This document shows, one piece after another, positions 44,737-55,279 of a stretch of DNA of 64,000 nt. Below the pieces are notes generated by a model that saw nothing but the letters and a program-made list of their open reading frames with translations, was not told the origin of the DNA and did no database searches. Numbering within the stretch: position 1 is the first letter of the stretch; every line of letters begins with the position of its first letter. Made by a program: the position numbers and the translations under genes. Source of the DNA: Cycas panzhihuaensis (taxonomy: Eukaryota > Cycadophyta); NCBI GenBank assembly GCA_023213395.1, contig CM041465.1, forward strand, positions 98,525,741 through 98,589,740. Direction: 5' to 3'.

Positions 44737-45880
44737 TCATGCGTAAAATTTCTTTAGGAATTTCCCATTAATGACCTTTTCAAATTTGAGACCTTCAGGG
44801 GTGGCGATCCTATAATTTTTGTAATCAAGTCTCTTGAGAACGATGAAGGGGCCAACCCATTTAGGTCCGAACTTGGTAAGATGATCATGGAGATATTCTA
44901 ATTTAAGGACGTGGTCCCTGGGGTGTAAAGGATAGGAATGAAGGTGTTTTTCATATGTCCTTCGTGCCCTAGCCTTGGAAGTGAGGTTCCCTTGGTAGGT
45001 GGTCAAGCGTTTCTCGTCTAAGGCCTTGAGGTCTAAGAGACAAGCTTGACAGATAGACTCCTTATCGATAAGACCTCAAAGAGAGTCTCATAAGGAGGGA
45101 ATCTCCACTTCCAATGGGAGAACTGCCTCTGTTCTATAGACTAGGGAGAGAGGGGTCATTCCCATAGTCATATGGATAAAGATGCAATAAACCCATAGAG
45201 CGGAAGGGAGATGAAGATGCCAATATCTTTGAGATTAGGCTATGGTTTTCTTTAAAATATTTATAAGGGTTTTGTTGAATGATTCAATTTGGCCATTGGC
45301 CTAAGGGTAGGGAGGACATTTTATGAGAAATTATAAATTTCTCACAAAATTCATCCATCTCCTTATTACAGAAAAGAGTCCCATTATCTGTGATCAAGAC
45401 ATCAAAAACTCCAAATCGGTAGATGATATACTGGTAGATGAAGGTGGATATCATCTTACTAGGAGTAGTGGTTAAAGGAACTGCTTCTACCTATTTAGTG
45501 AAGTAATCCATAACAGTCAAGATAAACTTGTGCTGTGACAAAAAGGATGGGGATATGGCTCTAATCAGGTCCAACCCTCATTGGGAGAAGGGCCATGGAG
45601 ATATGATGGGATGGAGAGCCTCAGAAGGCAAGTGGGTGATGTTAGTATGCTCCTGGCACTGCTAACATCTCAGGGCATAGGCATGGTCATCCTTAAAGAG
45701 GAACAACCAGTAATACCCCATACGAAGGATCCTTTGGGCCATGGATTGACACCTAAAGTGGACCCCGCAAATGTTGTTGTGGCATTTACAGAGTATTTGG
45801 TTTACTTCGTCAGGGTTAATGCAATGAAGAAGGATCCCATTGAATGATCTCTTGTATAATACTTCACCCATAAGGAAGTA
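44737..45880 (-). pseudogene. pol: G2 integrase (broken)
   Basis: Minus strand. The zinc domain near 45660-45870 reads GEVLYKRSFNGILLHC, then ILCKCHNNICGVHF, so the first His of the HHCC pattern has become Lys or Cys-flanked. The core Asp is in DVLITDNGTLF near 45385-45405. The C-terminal domain, LKLEYLHDHLTKFGPKWVGPF and FEKVINGKFLKKFYA, is open from 45006 to the stop at 44737-44739. Frameshifts lie in between. The sequence is close to G1 integrase, showing one family. Confidence 0.8.
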
Positions 45881-46752
45881 CTACCAGGTAGTAACCCAAA
45901 TATGAGACCTAACTTTATTACTAGCTTTAGGATGATACTATTATTGGGTGAGGTATTGTACAACATCTTCATACCATTCACTATCAGCAAGTAGATAGAG
46001 AGGAGAATCTTAAAGTTCAAAGATAGGCTCGTTAGGCAAAGAATCGTCAATGAGAACATCGAAAGGGTTTAAGATGGAGGTGTCAACGAGTTGCTCAACC
46101 ATCACCATTCCTTTCTTTGACTTCCTGTTAATGATTTGGAGGTCAAATTCTTGAAGGAGGACGACCCATTTATCAGTCCTACCTATTAGGTCAGGTCAAG
46201 TAAGTATCATAGGGGATAAGATTAGACAATCACCTGAGTGGTATTCCTAAGCAAGTAGTGCCTAAACTTATTGGTTGCATGCACTAAGGAAAGACACTCC
46301 TTCTCAGCATGAGAATAGTTAAGTTTAGTAGCCATGAGAGTGCGACTGATGAAGTAAATAGCCCTTGAGGTTCACAAATCATTCTCTTGGGCTAACATAG
46401 CACCCAAGGACTCATTAGTAGCCGATGTATAAAGAATGAATGGCCTATCAAAGAGAGGAGGCACCATCGTGAGGGCAGAAGCGAGGGTTTCCTTGAGTTT
46501 TTAGAAGGCTTGCTGAGTCTTTGAAGACCAAATGAATGGGGCTCCCTTCTTTAGCATGTTGGTAAGAGGTTTGGCGTTTATGGCAAAGTTTGCCAAGAAA
46601 TGCTTAAGAAATCTGAGCCTACGTAAGAACGATTTGATCTATCATTGGGTTTTAGGAGGTGGCATGTCAAGGATGGCCTTGACTTTATCGAGGTCAATCT
46701 AGATTCCTTATTTTGACATAAGGAAACCAAGGAGTTTGCCAGCTGTGATGGT
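45881..46752 (-). pseudogene. pol: G2 RNase H and C-terminal RT, cut by the G3 block
   Basis: The minus strand reads AGKLLGFLMSK from 46740, then IKSFLRRLRFLKHFLANFAIN, LKKGAPFIWSSKTQQAF, FILYTSATNESLGAMLAQEN and AIYFISRTLMATKLNYSHAE. These are the RT connection and RNase H regions, matching G1 25740-26230. The upstream RT half, with the catalytic Asp pair, is missing here. At 46752/46753 the frame meets the CA end of a Tat LTR without any gap: the bases before it still encode the RT. So G2 was interrupted by an insertion, and its 5' half should lie beyond the right end of the window. Confidence 0.8.
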
Positions 46753-49505
46753 TGGATACGTATCTACAGGATAACCACCTAGCTATGTAGGGATAGTGAG
46801 GATAATTGATGACACTATCGGGGTGCAGATAGGAACCTACAAGTAAGGCAAGTACCACGTAGGGTGCCCCATGTGCCAGAGCATAAGTTCGGGACCTGCG
46901 GATGGTACCCACCTATCTAAAGGTGGTTCTCCACTTCGACTAAGAAGAGGGGAGGTGAAAGAGTAGCCTGGATAGATTCTGGAGAAGAGTCCTCCCACCC
47001 TTGGATGGCCGGAAGGGAAGGGAGAGAATCCCTTGAAGCTTTCCTTATAGTGGAGGGAAATAAGTAGGGGCAAGGTAAGTGAATAGCCTATGGTTATGAC
47101 CTTCTCAGTTATTCAGCTAATAAAAGAAAATCGAGGGAAGGAGCAGGGAGTAGGAACGATCAATCAATCAAGAGTTCCCCCCTTTGAAGGAGTAATCAAG
47201 AGAAGAGAGGGTGCTGAGGTACACACAAGTAAAACAAACCAAATATGACAAGCCAAGAGAGCAAAGGCGAGGTTTACAAGCTTAAAAGAAAAGGCTAAAG
47301 GGAAGAACTTCCTAAAACCCTTTCCTACAATAGGTATGGTATATGAGATATCACATACAGAATGCAAACAAAAAGGAGAGTTGATTCCCTTTTCCTTTGA
47401 CGTTGTCTAATTACTACTATGTAAACCTTTTCCAAAAGAAGAGAGTGAAATGAAGTAAGAACACATACCTGGAATGAGGGCATGATAGAAGCGGCGGTGC
47501 TACCACAAGATGTCCAAATTGTTCCACGAAGCAACAGCAGGGGGGTCATGGTAGGGTGAAGCGTGGGGCTTCCTTACCTTCCCCAGAAAGTGACACTAAA
47601 GTGCCAAAAAGAAGAAAAAGAAAGTGATAGCAGAAAATAAAATGCTATGATAAAATACGAGTAAATGCACTTACCCAGGAGAGAGAAGAAGGGAGAAGTC
47701 CCTCGCGTCCTCCTTATACCTACAAGTAAGCACAAAGGTTCCCTTTTGGAGAAAGGATGCTAGTAACACAAGAGAGAGAGCACCCAAAAAACATATATAT
47801 ATGCACATGCCAAAACTAAACCTCTATACATATATATTAGTACTCATAAATCACAAGGTTACATTAATAAATTATAGTAAAAAATACTCAAGTGGACGGT
47901 AAGTAGATAGGTGAGCCTCGAAGTGGCCCACCTCTCGCGAAGAGCAATCCTGCCTTCCCTTAAGAAGCCATAGGGCAGCAAGGGTATAACTGTATAGCTG
48001 GTTGAAAACAGGGGCATCAAAAGTACAAAAGAGCCCAAAGAAGTCTTCAATGAGCTAGAGTGCTATGGGAAGCAAACTAGACCTTGAGAGAAGGGTTGAG
48101 CTAAGAAATGTCTTCAGGGCTTATGTGTTGCCCAGATAAGGGAAATGAGCCTACAAACCAGCATTGCAATTAGTGCAAACATTGATTTTAGTAGTTGGAA
48201 ATGGTCCTCTAATCCCTTACCCACTCCAGGAGAAACACGGAGGCAAAGAGGAGGGTTTGGAGGGTGGAAGCCTCTTAGGGAGTGGAAAGGTGGTACAGAA
48301 TCCACCCATCTCTATCCCAAACCCTATGGAGCCCTCTTTGGCTGCTGTCTTGGGCATGAAACACAGGAAAAGAGGCTTAAATAGTAGAGGAAAAATCCAA
48401 GAGAAAGATAAGAAATAAACTCTTGAAATAAGATAAGGAAACTAGTGACAAACATACATAAAACTGGGCATAAACTGAGAAAAGAAAGGACTTTAAATCA
48501 ATAAATAGCTTTAGAGAAAGTGGAAGGCATTTGCCTCTACAAAAGCCTATTGGGAAGAGGCTGAAAAACCTTAGAAAAGGGTGAAGTATAGTAGGTATGG
48601 AGCCCCTGTTGAAGTGGCTGAAGGAAATCCTACTTCTGGGACCACTTGGTAACTGCCTAGGCAAGGAGACCCTGAAAACTCCTCAAGGAGGCCCTCTCCA
48701 AGGTGTGCAATGAGCTGTGAAGATGTCACAACGAAGCCTAAGGAGAGCTGGGCATTAAAGAGAAGTTTGTAGGTCCTTAAAATGCAACAGAGTAGCAGAA
48801 GAGAGTAAACAACAAGGCATTTTCCCTTTGTAATCCTTCCAAAGAGAGCTGAAAGATCCTAAAAATGAGTTGAGATAGGCTTAAATACTCAGCCCCAACC
48901 CTAATCGAGTGATTAGGGCTCAGCTGGCACTAAGGTGGGTCGAAGGACACATGGCAATTCTGTAATAAATGGGAGAATTACCATGGCAGTTTTAAAAAAC
49001 ACAACATAACAGTCGCACCACGAGAAATTTCGCGGTACCACAAAATTTGCTGCAGTGTGAGTCTAGAGGACCAAATTAGCCCAAACAGCTAGCCAGGGTT
49101 GTGGACCAGTGTACTAGGAGGTTGGCAGGGGGGCAGGCCCACTTGCTCAGAGGCAAACAATGAGCTGAGAGCCACAAGAAAGGCCATCATGGGACTCAAG
49201 GATGCAACAAGGAGGCCAAATGGCGATAAGTCAATATACGGGTGATCATCACATCAATTAAGCGAGTCTCAAGGGGAGTAGGACAGATTGCAAGAAGTGA
49301 TGTAGCCACCAGGGTGTCACACATGTTAGGAATGTGCCCCCGCTATAGTCGTCATAGGCTAAATAGGTGTAGATGGTGCAAATCATCTACGAAAAACATA
49401 ACATACAAGCAAATACTCCCCACAAAAAGCAAAAATAAGGTGAGAAACATACCTACACTTACCTGAGTTGACCTCTTCATATCCATTCCTGAAAGTCAGG
49501 AAACA
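46753..49505 (-). repeat. G3 3' LTR
   Basis: On the minus strand it runs from TGTTTCCTGACTTTCAGG (49505) to GATACGTATCCA (46753), 2753 bases. It follows a purine tract and aligns with the other Tat LTRs. GGTACC module at 49012-49064; TATTTAAG (48881-48887 on the plus strand) at the place of the TATA box. Confidence 0.85.
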
Positions 49506-49899
49506 CTACCCCCTTGGTAGCAGAGCCTCGCCGCTCAGAAGTATGATGCGATGGCAAATGCTTGTAACACAACTATCAGTAGCACATGTGTATGTAGATA
49601 TATAAATCAAGATCATAACAGTAGTTAAGGGTGTCAGCGAGTGTCATGGAAAAATGCATGGATACGAGGATAGAGGTGGCAATAACATAGGGGCTGCCTA
49701 TGCACCACTTAGGAATTGACTAGAAAACACGAAGGATGAGGGGGTTGCCCCCATCGCAAAAGATGCAAAGAGATATGCATAATCAAGTAGAAGAGATGAG
49801 TGAACAAAGTCGGTAGTCACCATAGTTTAACCTCATCAGTGGTTAGGTTTTAGACGTGCAAACGGATCACAAGATAATGCATAGGATGGCCTAGGACTC
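49506..49899 (-). other. G3 PPT and spacer before the 3' LTR
   Basis: Purine tract CCAAGGGGGTAG (minus strand, 49506-49517), then a non-coding spacer matching those of G1, G2 and G4. Confidence 0.65.
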
Positions 49900-50365
49900 G
49901 AGTGATAGAGCAACCAGATGAGTCTCAGAGGTGGTCAGCGAGAAGAGGGAGGTGACGCTCAGGGATGAGGTGAACGAGACTATCTACCTCAGCGTTGAGG
50001 GCCTGAGGAATATGCCAAATGTTGACAGACTGACAACAAACCAGGAGGGATCTAGTGGTTGAAGCAAGGGCTCTCAGGTGAGGGCATTACACCTAGTAAA
50101 CCTAGGTGAGATGGGACACCACAACCTGGGAGTCACAAAGTATGATGATTAATCTGTGATGGAAATAGAGAGCATCAATGAGAGCCTCAATAACATCTAT
50201 ATACTCAGCTTCATTATTGGTAGCCTCGAGAAGGAAGATTCTGAAATACAAGACGTCATGTCTGAAAGAGCTGTGAAGAATCCAAGTAGAAGCAGAGGGT
50301 CCGGGGTTACCGCGGCTTCCACCGTTGGTAAAAATGTAGAGAGACATGGGTGATCTCAGTAGCAA
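49900..50365 (-). pseudogene. G3 second RNase H (RVT_3-like)
   Basis: Best preserved copy of this domain. On the minus strand, SLYIFTNGGSRGNPGPSAS starts near 50350, then FLLEATNNEAEYIDVIEALI, DALYFHHRLIIILCDSQVVV and SHLT end near 50102. The RNase H signature (T/D)-G-G-S-R-G-N-P-G is complete except that the usual catalytic Asp of TDGGS is Asn. Glu in NNEAEY and Asp in LCDSQ are kept. The C-terminal part to about 49930 contains stops. This is the archaeal-type extra RNase H of the Tat group, placed in sense with pol but after the antisense gene. Confidence 0.8.
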
Positions 50366-50893
50366 AGATATGTAGTAAATGTAAGAGTCAGAGCAAAAAG
50401 AGACTCATAAGGTGAGCAATGAATAGCCATGAAGGGTAGGAGGACCTAATAATGAGGCTACCTAAGGACGAGAGTAGGCTATCCGACCACTACTTGAGAG
50501 CGGGCAAAAAAAAGGGCACCCTCAGGTATCAAAGGTTGCTTCAGGAAGTAAAACATGCTCCTGAATGGGGGGAGCATTCCCTTTAGAGGCCTTAGGGGTA
50601 GGAAAGAGCTAGAGAAATAGGTCCATGATGGCAAAATGAACCAAGTGAGTATAAACTCGGGTATACATGAGGGTGGCACGCAAAACGAGATGAAAGGGCT
50701 CTGCGAAAAAATGTATTGGCAGGGTGCTATAAATGCATCCATAAGAAGGAGCGAAATGAAGGCAATGGGAGTGTAATAGGAGATAGGGCCAAAAGGTACA
50801 TGTGATCGAGGACACGAGATGGTCTAGACAGCTGTCATGAGAGCTAAAACAAAGATAGCTAAAACAAAGATAGTGCACGTTGGGAGCCCCACC
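50366..50893. other. G3 region between second RNase H and antisense promoter
   Basis: Non-coding or degenerate. It aligns with 35448-36013 (G2) and 30965-31529 (G1). It lies upstream of both the sense second RNase H and the antisense gene, like a divergent promoter region. Confidence 0.5.
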
Positions 50894-50900
50894 TATATAA
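50894..50900 (+). promoter_or_regulatory. TATA box of the G3 antisense gene
   Basis: TATATAA in CCCCACCTATATAAGGAAAC. Same box and flanks as in G1 and G2. Confidence 0.55.
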
Positions 50901-51084
50901 GGAAACTTGGCAGAAAACAGATTCATATTCACAGGCTCTCAAGAGAAATCAGAGCCATTCCCTTATGTAGCAGAGCACCACCCAACTTTGAAGGCATGTG
51001 GAGGGAGATCAGACCATTGGATCAGAGCACAGAGATAGCCATCGAGACCATGGGAGCGAGATGATGACAGCTAGGCCAGATCCA

Positions 51085-51546
51085 GTGAGTGGATCCCATG
51101 AAACCTAGCCCATCTCAAAGTTTTAATTTCATTATTTTTTTATGAATTTTGTGTGATTTTTATGCCTCATATGGGCAAAAAATAACATCTTAGAGTCCAA
51201 ATCAGACCCAGAAAGAGGCCGGACCAGGGCATTAGGCAGCGATGGGGCCCACCTAGAAGATTTTTTTATTTTTTAGGCAAAAAACCCCCACTTTTGGGGG
51301 GGTGCCATTCACACCGTGGCAAAGATCATGGTGCCACGATCTTTGCCGCGGGGCCCCGATCATCGCGGAACCTAGGCCAAACTCTGCGGTACCGTGAAGT
51401 TTGGTATGGTGTAAAGGCAGAATTACAGAAAAAAGAGATAGGGGCCCAAGGGGCTCCAAATCTCGATCAAGTGGAACTGAGAGATAGCCTGGAGGCTGAG
51501 GGACGAGTGCAAGCTTGGTTCTTACTAGTTTTGGTGGTCTTTGCAG
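51085..51546 (+). other. Candidate intron 1 of the G3 antisense gene
   Basis: Donor GATCCA/GTGAGTGGATC and acceptor GGTGGTCTTTGCAG/GCTGTG, 462 bases. The GGTACC module lies inside at 51302-51420. Borders align with G2. The exon upstream looks like an untranslated leader of about 160 bases. Confidence 0.5.
51302..51420 (+). promoter_or_regulatory. GGTACC-type palindromic module ahead of the G3 antisense gene
   Basis: GTGGCAAAGATCATGGTGCC, then ACGATCTTTGCCGCGG form one inverted repeat, and GCGGTACCGTGAAGTTTGG follows. It is related to the LTR modules (for example 62957-63024, which also has both the GATC and the GGTACC parts). Equivalent stretches are 36425-36555 (G2) and 30480-30545 (G1). 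Confidence 0.45.
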
Positions 51547-53441
51547 GCTGTGATCGTGGTAGACAACTGCGAAAACATAGGGATGGTGATGTTGAGCTTC
51601 ATAGAGATGATGTCTCAAGAGGACAAGGGGGTCCTACGGAGATGTGGCCTGCTGAAGGTAATAAGGATGCCTCAGTACATGTTAGACCAGAGGTTGTTGA
51701 TTGATATTGTGTCATACTGGGATTAGAGGAGGCACATTTTCCACCTACCCTAGTTGGGAGAGGTGACAGTGACACCGAGGGCATCAGACAGATACTGGGA
51801 GTGCCAGTGACTGGGAGGTCGGTAGCACTAGGAGCGCTGCTTAGCAATGAGGTAGTGCACAGGGAGGCAGTGACATTCTTCACTAGGGTAGACAGATGGG
51901 AGAAGAGAGGGGTTTCTCTCCAAGCTATGGTCATGTCAGGGATTCCTCGGGTGAGGAAGTTAATTACTTTCTGCATTCTGTTCTGAGTTTCCTAGAAACA
52001 GAACTATACAGACATCCTAAGAGGATGGATGAATGCAGTGCATCATTGCGAGGACGATGAGAGGATGGACTTTGCTACCCTGATAGCAGCGAACCTCACT
52101 GCATAGCTAGATGCCATCAGAGTAGCAGGCAAGGGAGGATTGTTGTATAGCACGCTACTATAGTGTTGGTTTTTTGATCATTTTGGGGTAGTGGCACCAG
52201 CAGGAGGACCACACCCTATTATAGAGTGGGCCCCGATGGTCCACAGATGGTAGACTAGACTAAGAGGGAAAGAGGACCAGGCCCACATCTGATTCTTAAT
52301 GGAGGCTACATCGCTGGACCTCCTTACTATGATGGATCTTATAGTAGATCCATACAGGACAGTGAGGTGGGACAGTGATGATGAGGCAGGCAGAGTTAGG
52401 GTACTCCCAGGAGATGATGATGGTGGAGATGGAGGTGATGGGGCTAACCCATCATGACCTACAGGAGAGGCAAGTCCATCAAGGATAGCAGGTGGAGGAG
52501 CAGGGCCATCCAGGACTGTCAGCGGAGAGGCAGGCCCATCAGGGGCTGCAGAGGAAAGCAAGCGGCTACTGACACAGGCCTGTAGGCTACAGATCGTGAG
52601 GAGATCCAGAGAGGTAACAGAAGAGCCATTTCCAGATAGGAGAGAAGCCTTAGTAGAGGAGGTACTAGAGGAGGAGGTACCGACAGCTGGCAGAGTGCTA
52701 GAAGGGGAGGCAGTCGTGCGAGTCGAGGAGCTGGCCGCTGCATCAGGTGAGACATAGCTATTTCCTATCATCGTTTGATTGCCACACACACATGCAGTTT
52801 GATTTTAGTTTAACATCCATATGGACATGGACTGATTCATGGTATACTGGATTGTAGGTATGGCAGAGATTTGGCAGTTGGTAGAGGTGACGGTGAGGGA
52901 GATGTTCCCTCAAGTGTATAGAGAGGGGCAACTGCCCATCTAGGCTGAGGATGCACCCCGATTGGCATGTGTCCATATGGTAACATTTGCCCCATTAGCG
53001 AGGGTGAGGGATATATGGCCTACAAAATCTCAAGAGCACATAGCATTTAGGGGACAGCTACAGTGGGAGCTGGACAAGGCTCAAAGCGAGCAGGATGTAT
53101 TGCGGAGTCACGTACAGACTCTAGAGGCTCAGACAGGAGTGGGTGGAGATGCAGAGAGTAGAATTTAGATAGCAGTACTAGATGAGCATCTCCAAGGAGT
53201 GGAGAGTGAGAGAGATCATATCCAAGCCTGATACGATCAGCTGGTGGATCAGGTGGCATTGAGGTCGAGCTAGAGCAGGATGCATACCCACACAGTGGCA
53301 ACGACACCAAGGAGGCCACGTGATAAGGGGAGCGAGACAGGGAGCTCACAGAGACCCAGGAGGAGCCTTAAAGAGATATGGTCCCCAGGAGAGGGATCAC
53401 ACCGACCAGGAGATGGTGCCCTAGGAGGAGGGCAACAGTAG
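51547..53441 (+). pseudogene. G3 antisense plant-mobile-domain gene (broken)
   Basis: Exon 2 from 51547 reads AVIVVDNCENIGMVMLSFIE, then GLLKVIRMPQYMLDQRLLID, IVSYWD, HIFHLP, GEVTVTPRAS, and after a shift ILGVPVTGRSVALGALL and RKLITFCIL. This is the plant mobile domain pattern. A second half follows: MEATSLDLLTMMDLIVDPYR with an acidic DSDDE patch near 52300-52390 and Gly/Ala/Pro-rich repeats. Intron 2 is 52747-52857. Exon 3 has a charged, heptad-like stretch (RGQLQWELDKAQSEQDVLRS) and an Arg/Ser-rich end with RRPRDKGSE, ending TAG 53439-53441. The ATG seen in G1 and G2 is GTG here. Several stops. Antisense to G3 pol. Confidence 0.72.
52747..52857 (+). other. Intron 2 of the G3 antisense gene
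   Basis: GCATCAG/GTGAGACAT ... TACTGGATTGTAG/GTATGGCAG, 111 bases, aligned in position with the introns of G1 and G2. Confidence 0.65.
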
Positions 53442-54077
53442 GATAGAGTATATGCATTGTATTTATTTTGATAGGGGAAAGCACGGGCCTCCAGGGGGTT
53501 ACATGTATAGAGTCATATGATTGTACCTGCCTACAAGGACATCAGCTTTCCATAGAGGATGTACCATACTAGATGTATGACATGACACATGATTTTGATG
53601 TATATATAGACGAGGTAATTGGTGCCCCATTTTAATATATGATGTTTTTTTATGGATGATATAAATGGTTTATATTTTGTTATGATATTTGTTTGAGATG
53701 CAAGTATTTCCTTTCATACATGGCCATATTCCAAATAGGAGCACACATGACTACCATGAGCAGGGGTGATAGACATATGTGGGGTTAGAAAATAGGGTGA
53801 CACGCATGTCCATAGAGGAGCATAGTAGGATATGCAAAGGAAATACCAAGCGAGAGGGGGAGTAACGATACTCCAGAGCATCGTCCTAACTGGGGGATGC
53901 CCAAATAGGAGGACAAGGTCCTAAAAGAACATGGGAACATGGGTTCCACAGGAGGAACCAGAAAGAAATGGAAGAGGCCATCCTAAGTTGCCATTCCACC
54001 CATGGCTGGGAGAAATGGGAACGAACTTAAGATGGTAGTTTAAGCTCATTTCAGAGTGTGGGTAAGGTGACGACAAG
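53442..54077. other. G3 spacer between antisense gene and pol
   Basis: Non-coding. It holds the palindrome GGGAGTAACGATACTCC at about 53859-53875 and aligns with the G1 and G2 spacers. Confidence 0.5.
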
Positions 54078-55270
54078 GTCACGAGTAAAACTTCTTAAGG
54101 AATTTCCTATTAACAGCTTTCTCAAATTCAAGACCCTCCAAGGTGGAAATCCTATAAGCTCCATTACCAAGGGTTTTGATAATGATGAAGGGGCCAACCC
54201 ATCTAGGTCTGAATTTAGTCAAACGGTCATGAAGATATTCTAATTTGAGGATATGATCCTTAGGAAATAAAGGACAGGAACGAAGATGTTTATCGTAGGT
54301 CCTTTGTGAGTGAGCTTTGGATGCTAGGTTAGCCTAATAAGCGGCTAAACATCTCTCATCTAAAACTTCAAGGTCTAGGAGGTGAGCCTGGTGGATCGAC
54401 TCCTCATTGATGAGACCTCAAAGAGAGAGTCGCAAGGAAGGGATCTCCACTTCCAATGGGAGTACCACCTCGGTACTGTAAACCAGGGAGAACAGGGTCA
54501 TTCCTGTGGCAGAATGGATAGAGGTGTGGTAAGCCCACAAAGCGGAAGGGAGTTAAAGGTGCTAGTCCTTTTGAGACTGATAGTTTTCTTCATGATAATA
54601 ATAAGAGTCTTATTGAATGAATCTACTTAACCATTTACCTAGGGGTAGTAAGGAGAAAACATTTTGTGAGAAATCTTAAACTTCTCACAAAGCTCATCCA
54701 TCTCCTTATTACAAAAGGGGGTTCCATTGTCAGTGATTAGGACGTCAGGAATCCCAAAACGGTAAATGATGTGCTAGTAAATGAAGGTAGCTATCGTTTT
54801 ACTAGAAGTAGTAACTAGAGGAATGGCCTCTACCTATTTGGTGAAGTATTCCGTAGAAGTCAAGATAAACTTGTGCTGCGACAAAGAAAGTAGAGATATA
54901 GCCTCGATGAGATCTAGCCCCACTGAGTGAAAGGCCACAGAGATATGATGGGATGAAGGGCCTTAAAAGGCACATGGGAGATGTTGGCATGTTCCTGACA
55001 TCGCCAACATCTCAGGGCAAAGGCGTGGGCATCCTTAAAGAGGGATAGCCAAAAGTAACCCATACGGAGAATCCTCTAGGCCATAGACTAGCCCCCAAAG
55101 TGGCCACACAAATACCATGGTGGTATTCATGGAGTATCTAGTCGGCTTCGTTGGTGGTGACACAGCAGAGGAGGATCCCATCAAAGGACCTCTTGTACAA
55201 TACTTCATCCATGAGGAAGTATTGCTTAGCAGAAGTCTGGATGCAGGATCCAACTTTACTACTAGCATGA
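54078..55270 (-). pseudogene. pol: G3 integrase (broken)
   Basis: Minus strand. The zinc domain near 55050-55260 is degraded (HEYHHGIC with shifts). Core: LDLIEAISL region near 54920, DVLITDNGTPF near 54720-54750 (Asp kept), and NG-stop-VDSFNKTL near 54610-54640, where the catalytic Glu is replaced by Asp. C-terminal: LKLEYLHDRLTKFRPRWVGPF and FEKAVNRKFLKKFYS, ending at the stop 54078-54080. Stops and shifts are present. Confidence 0.8.
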
Positions 55271-55279
55271 AGGTAGTAT

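Noticed and set aside
51599-51976. Minus-strand frame of 125 codons over the G3 PMD gene, and the 203-codon minus frame at 52178-52789
   Set aside because: Both are shadows of the plus-strand PMD reading, which carries recognisable motifs in three copies. The minus frames match nothing and are not kept.
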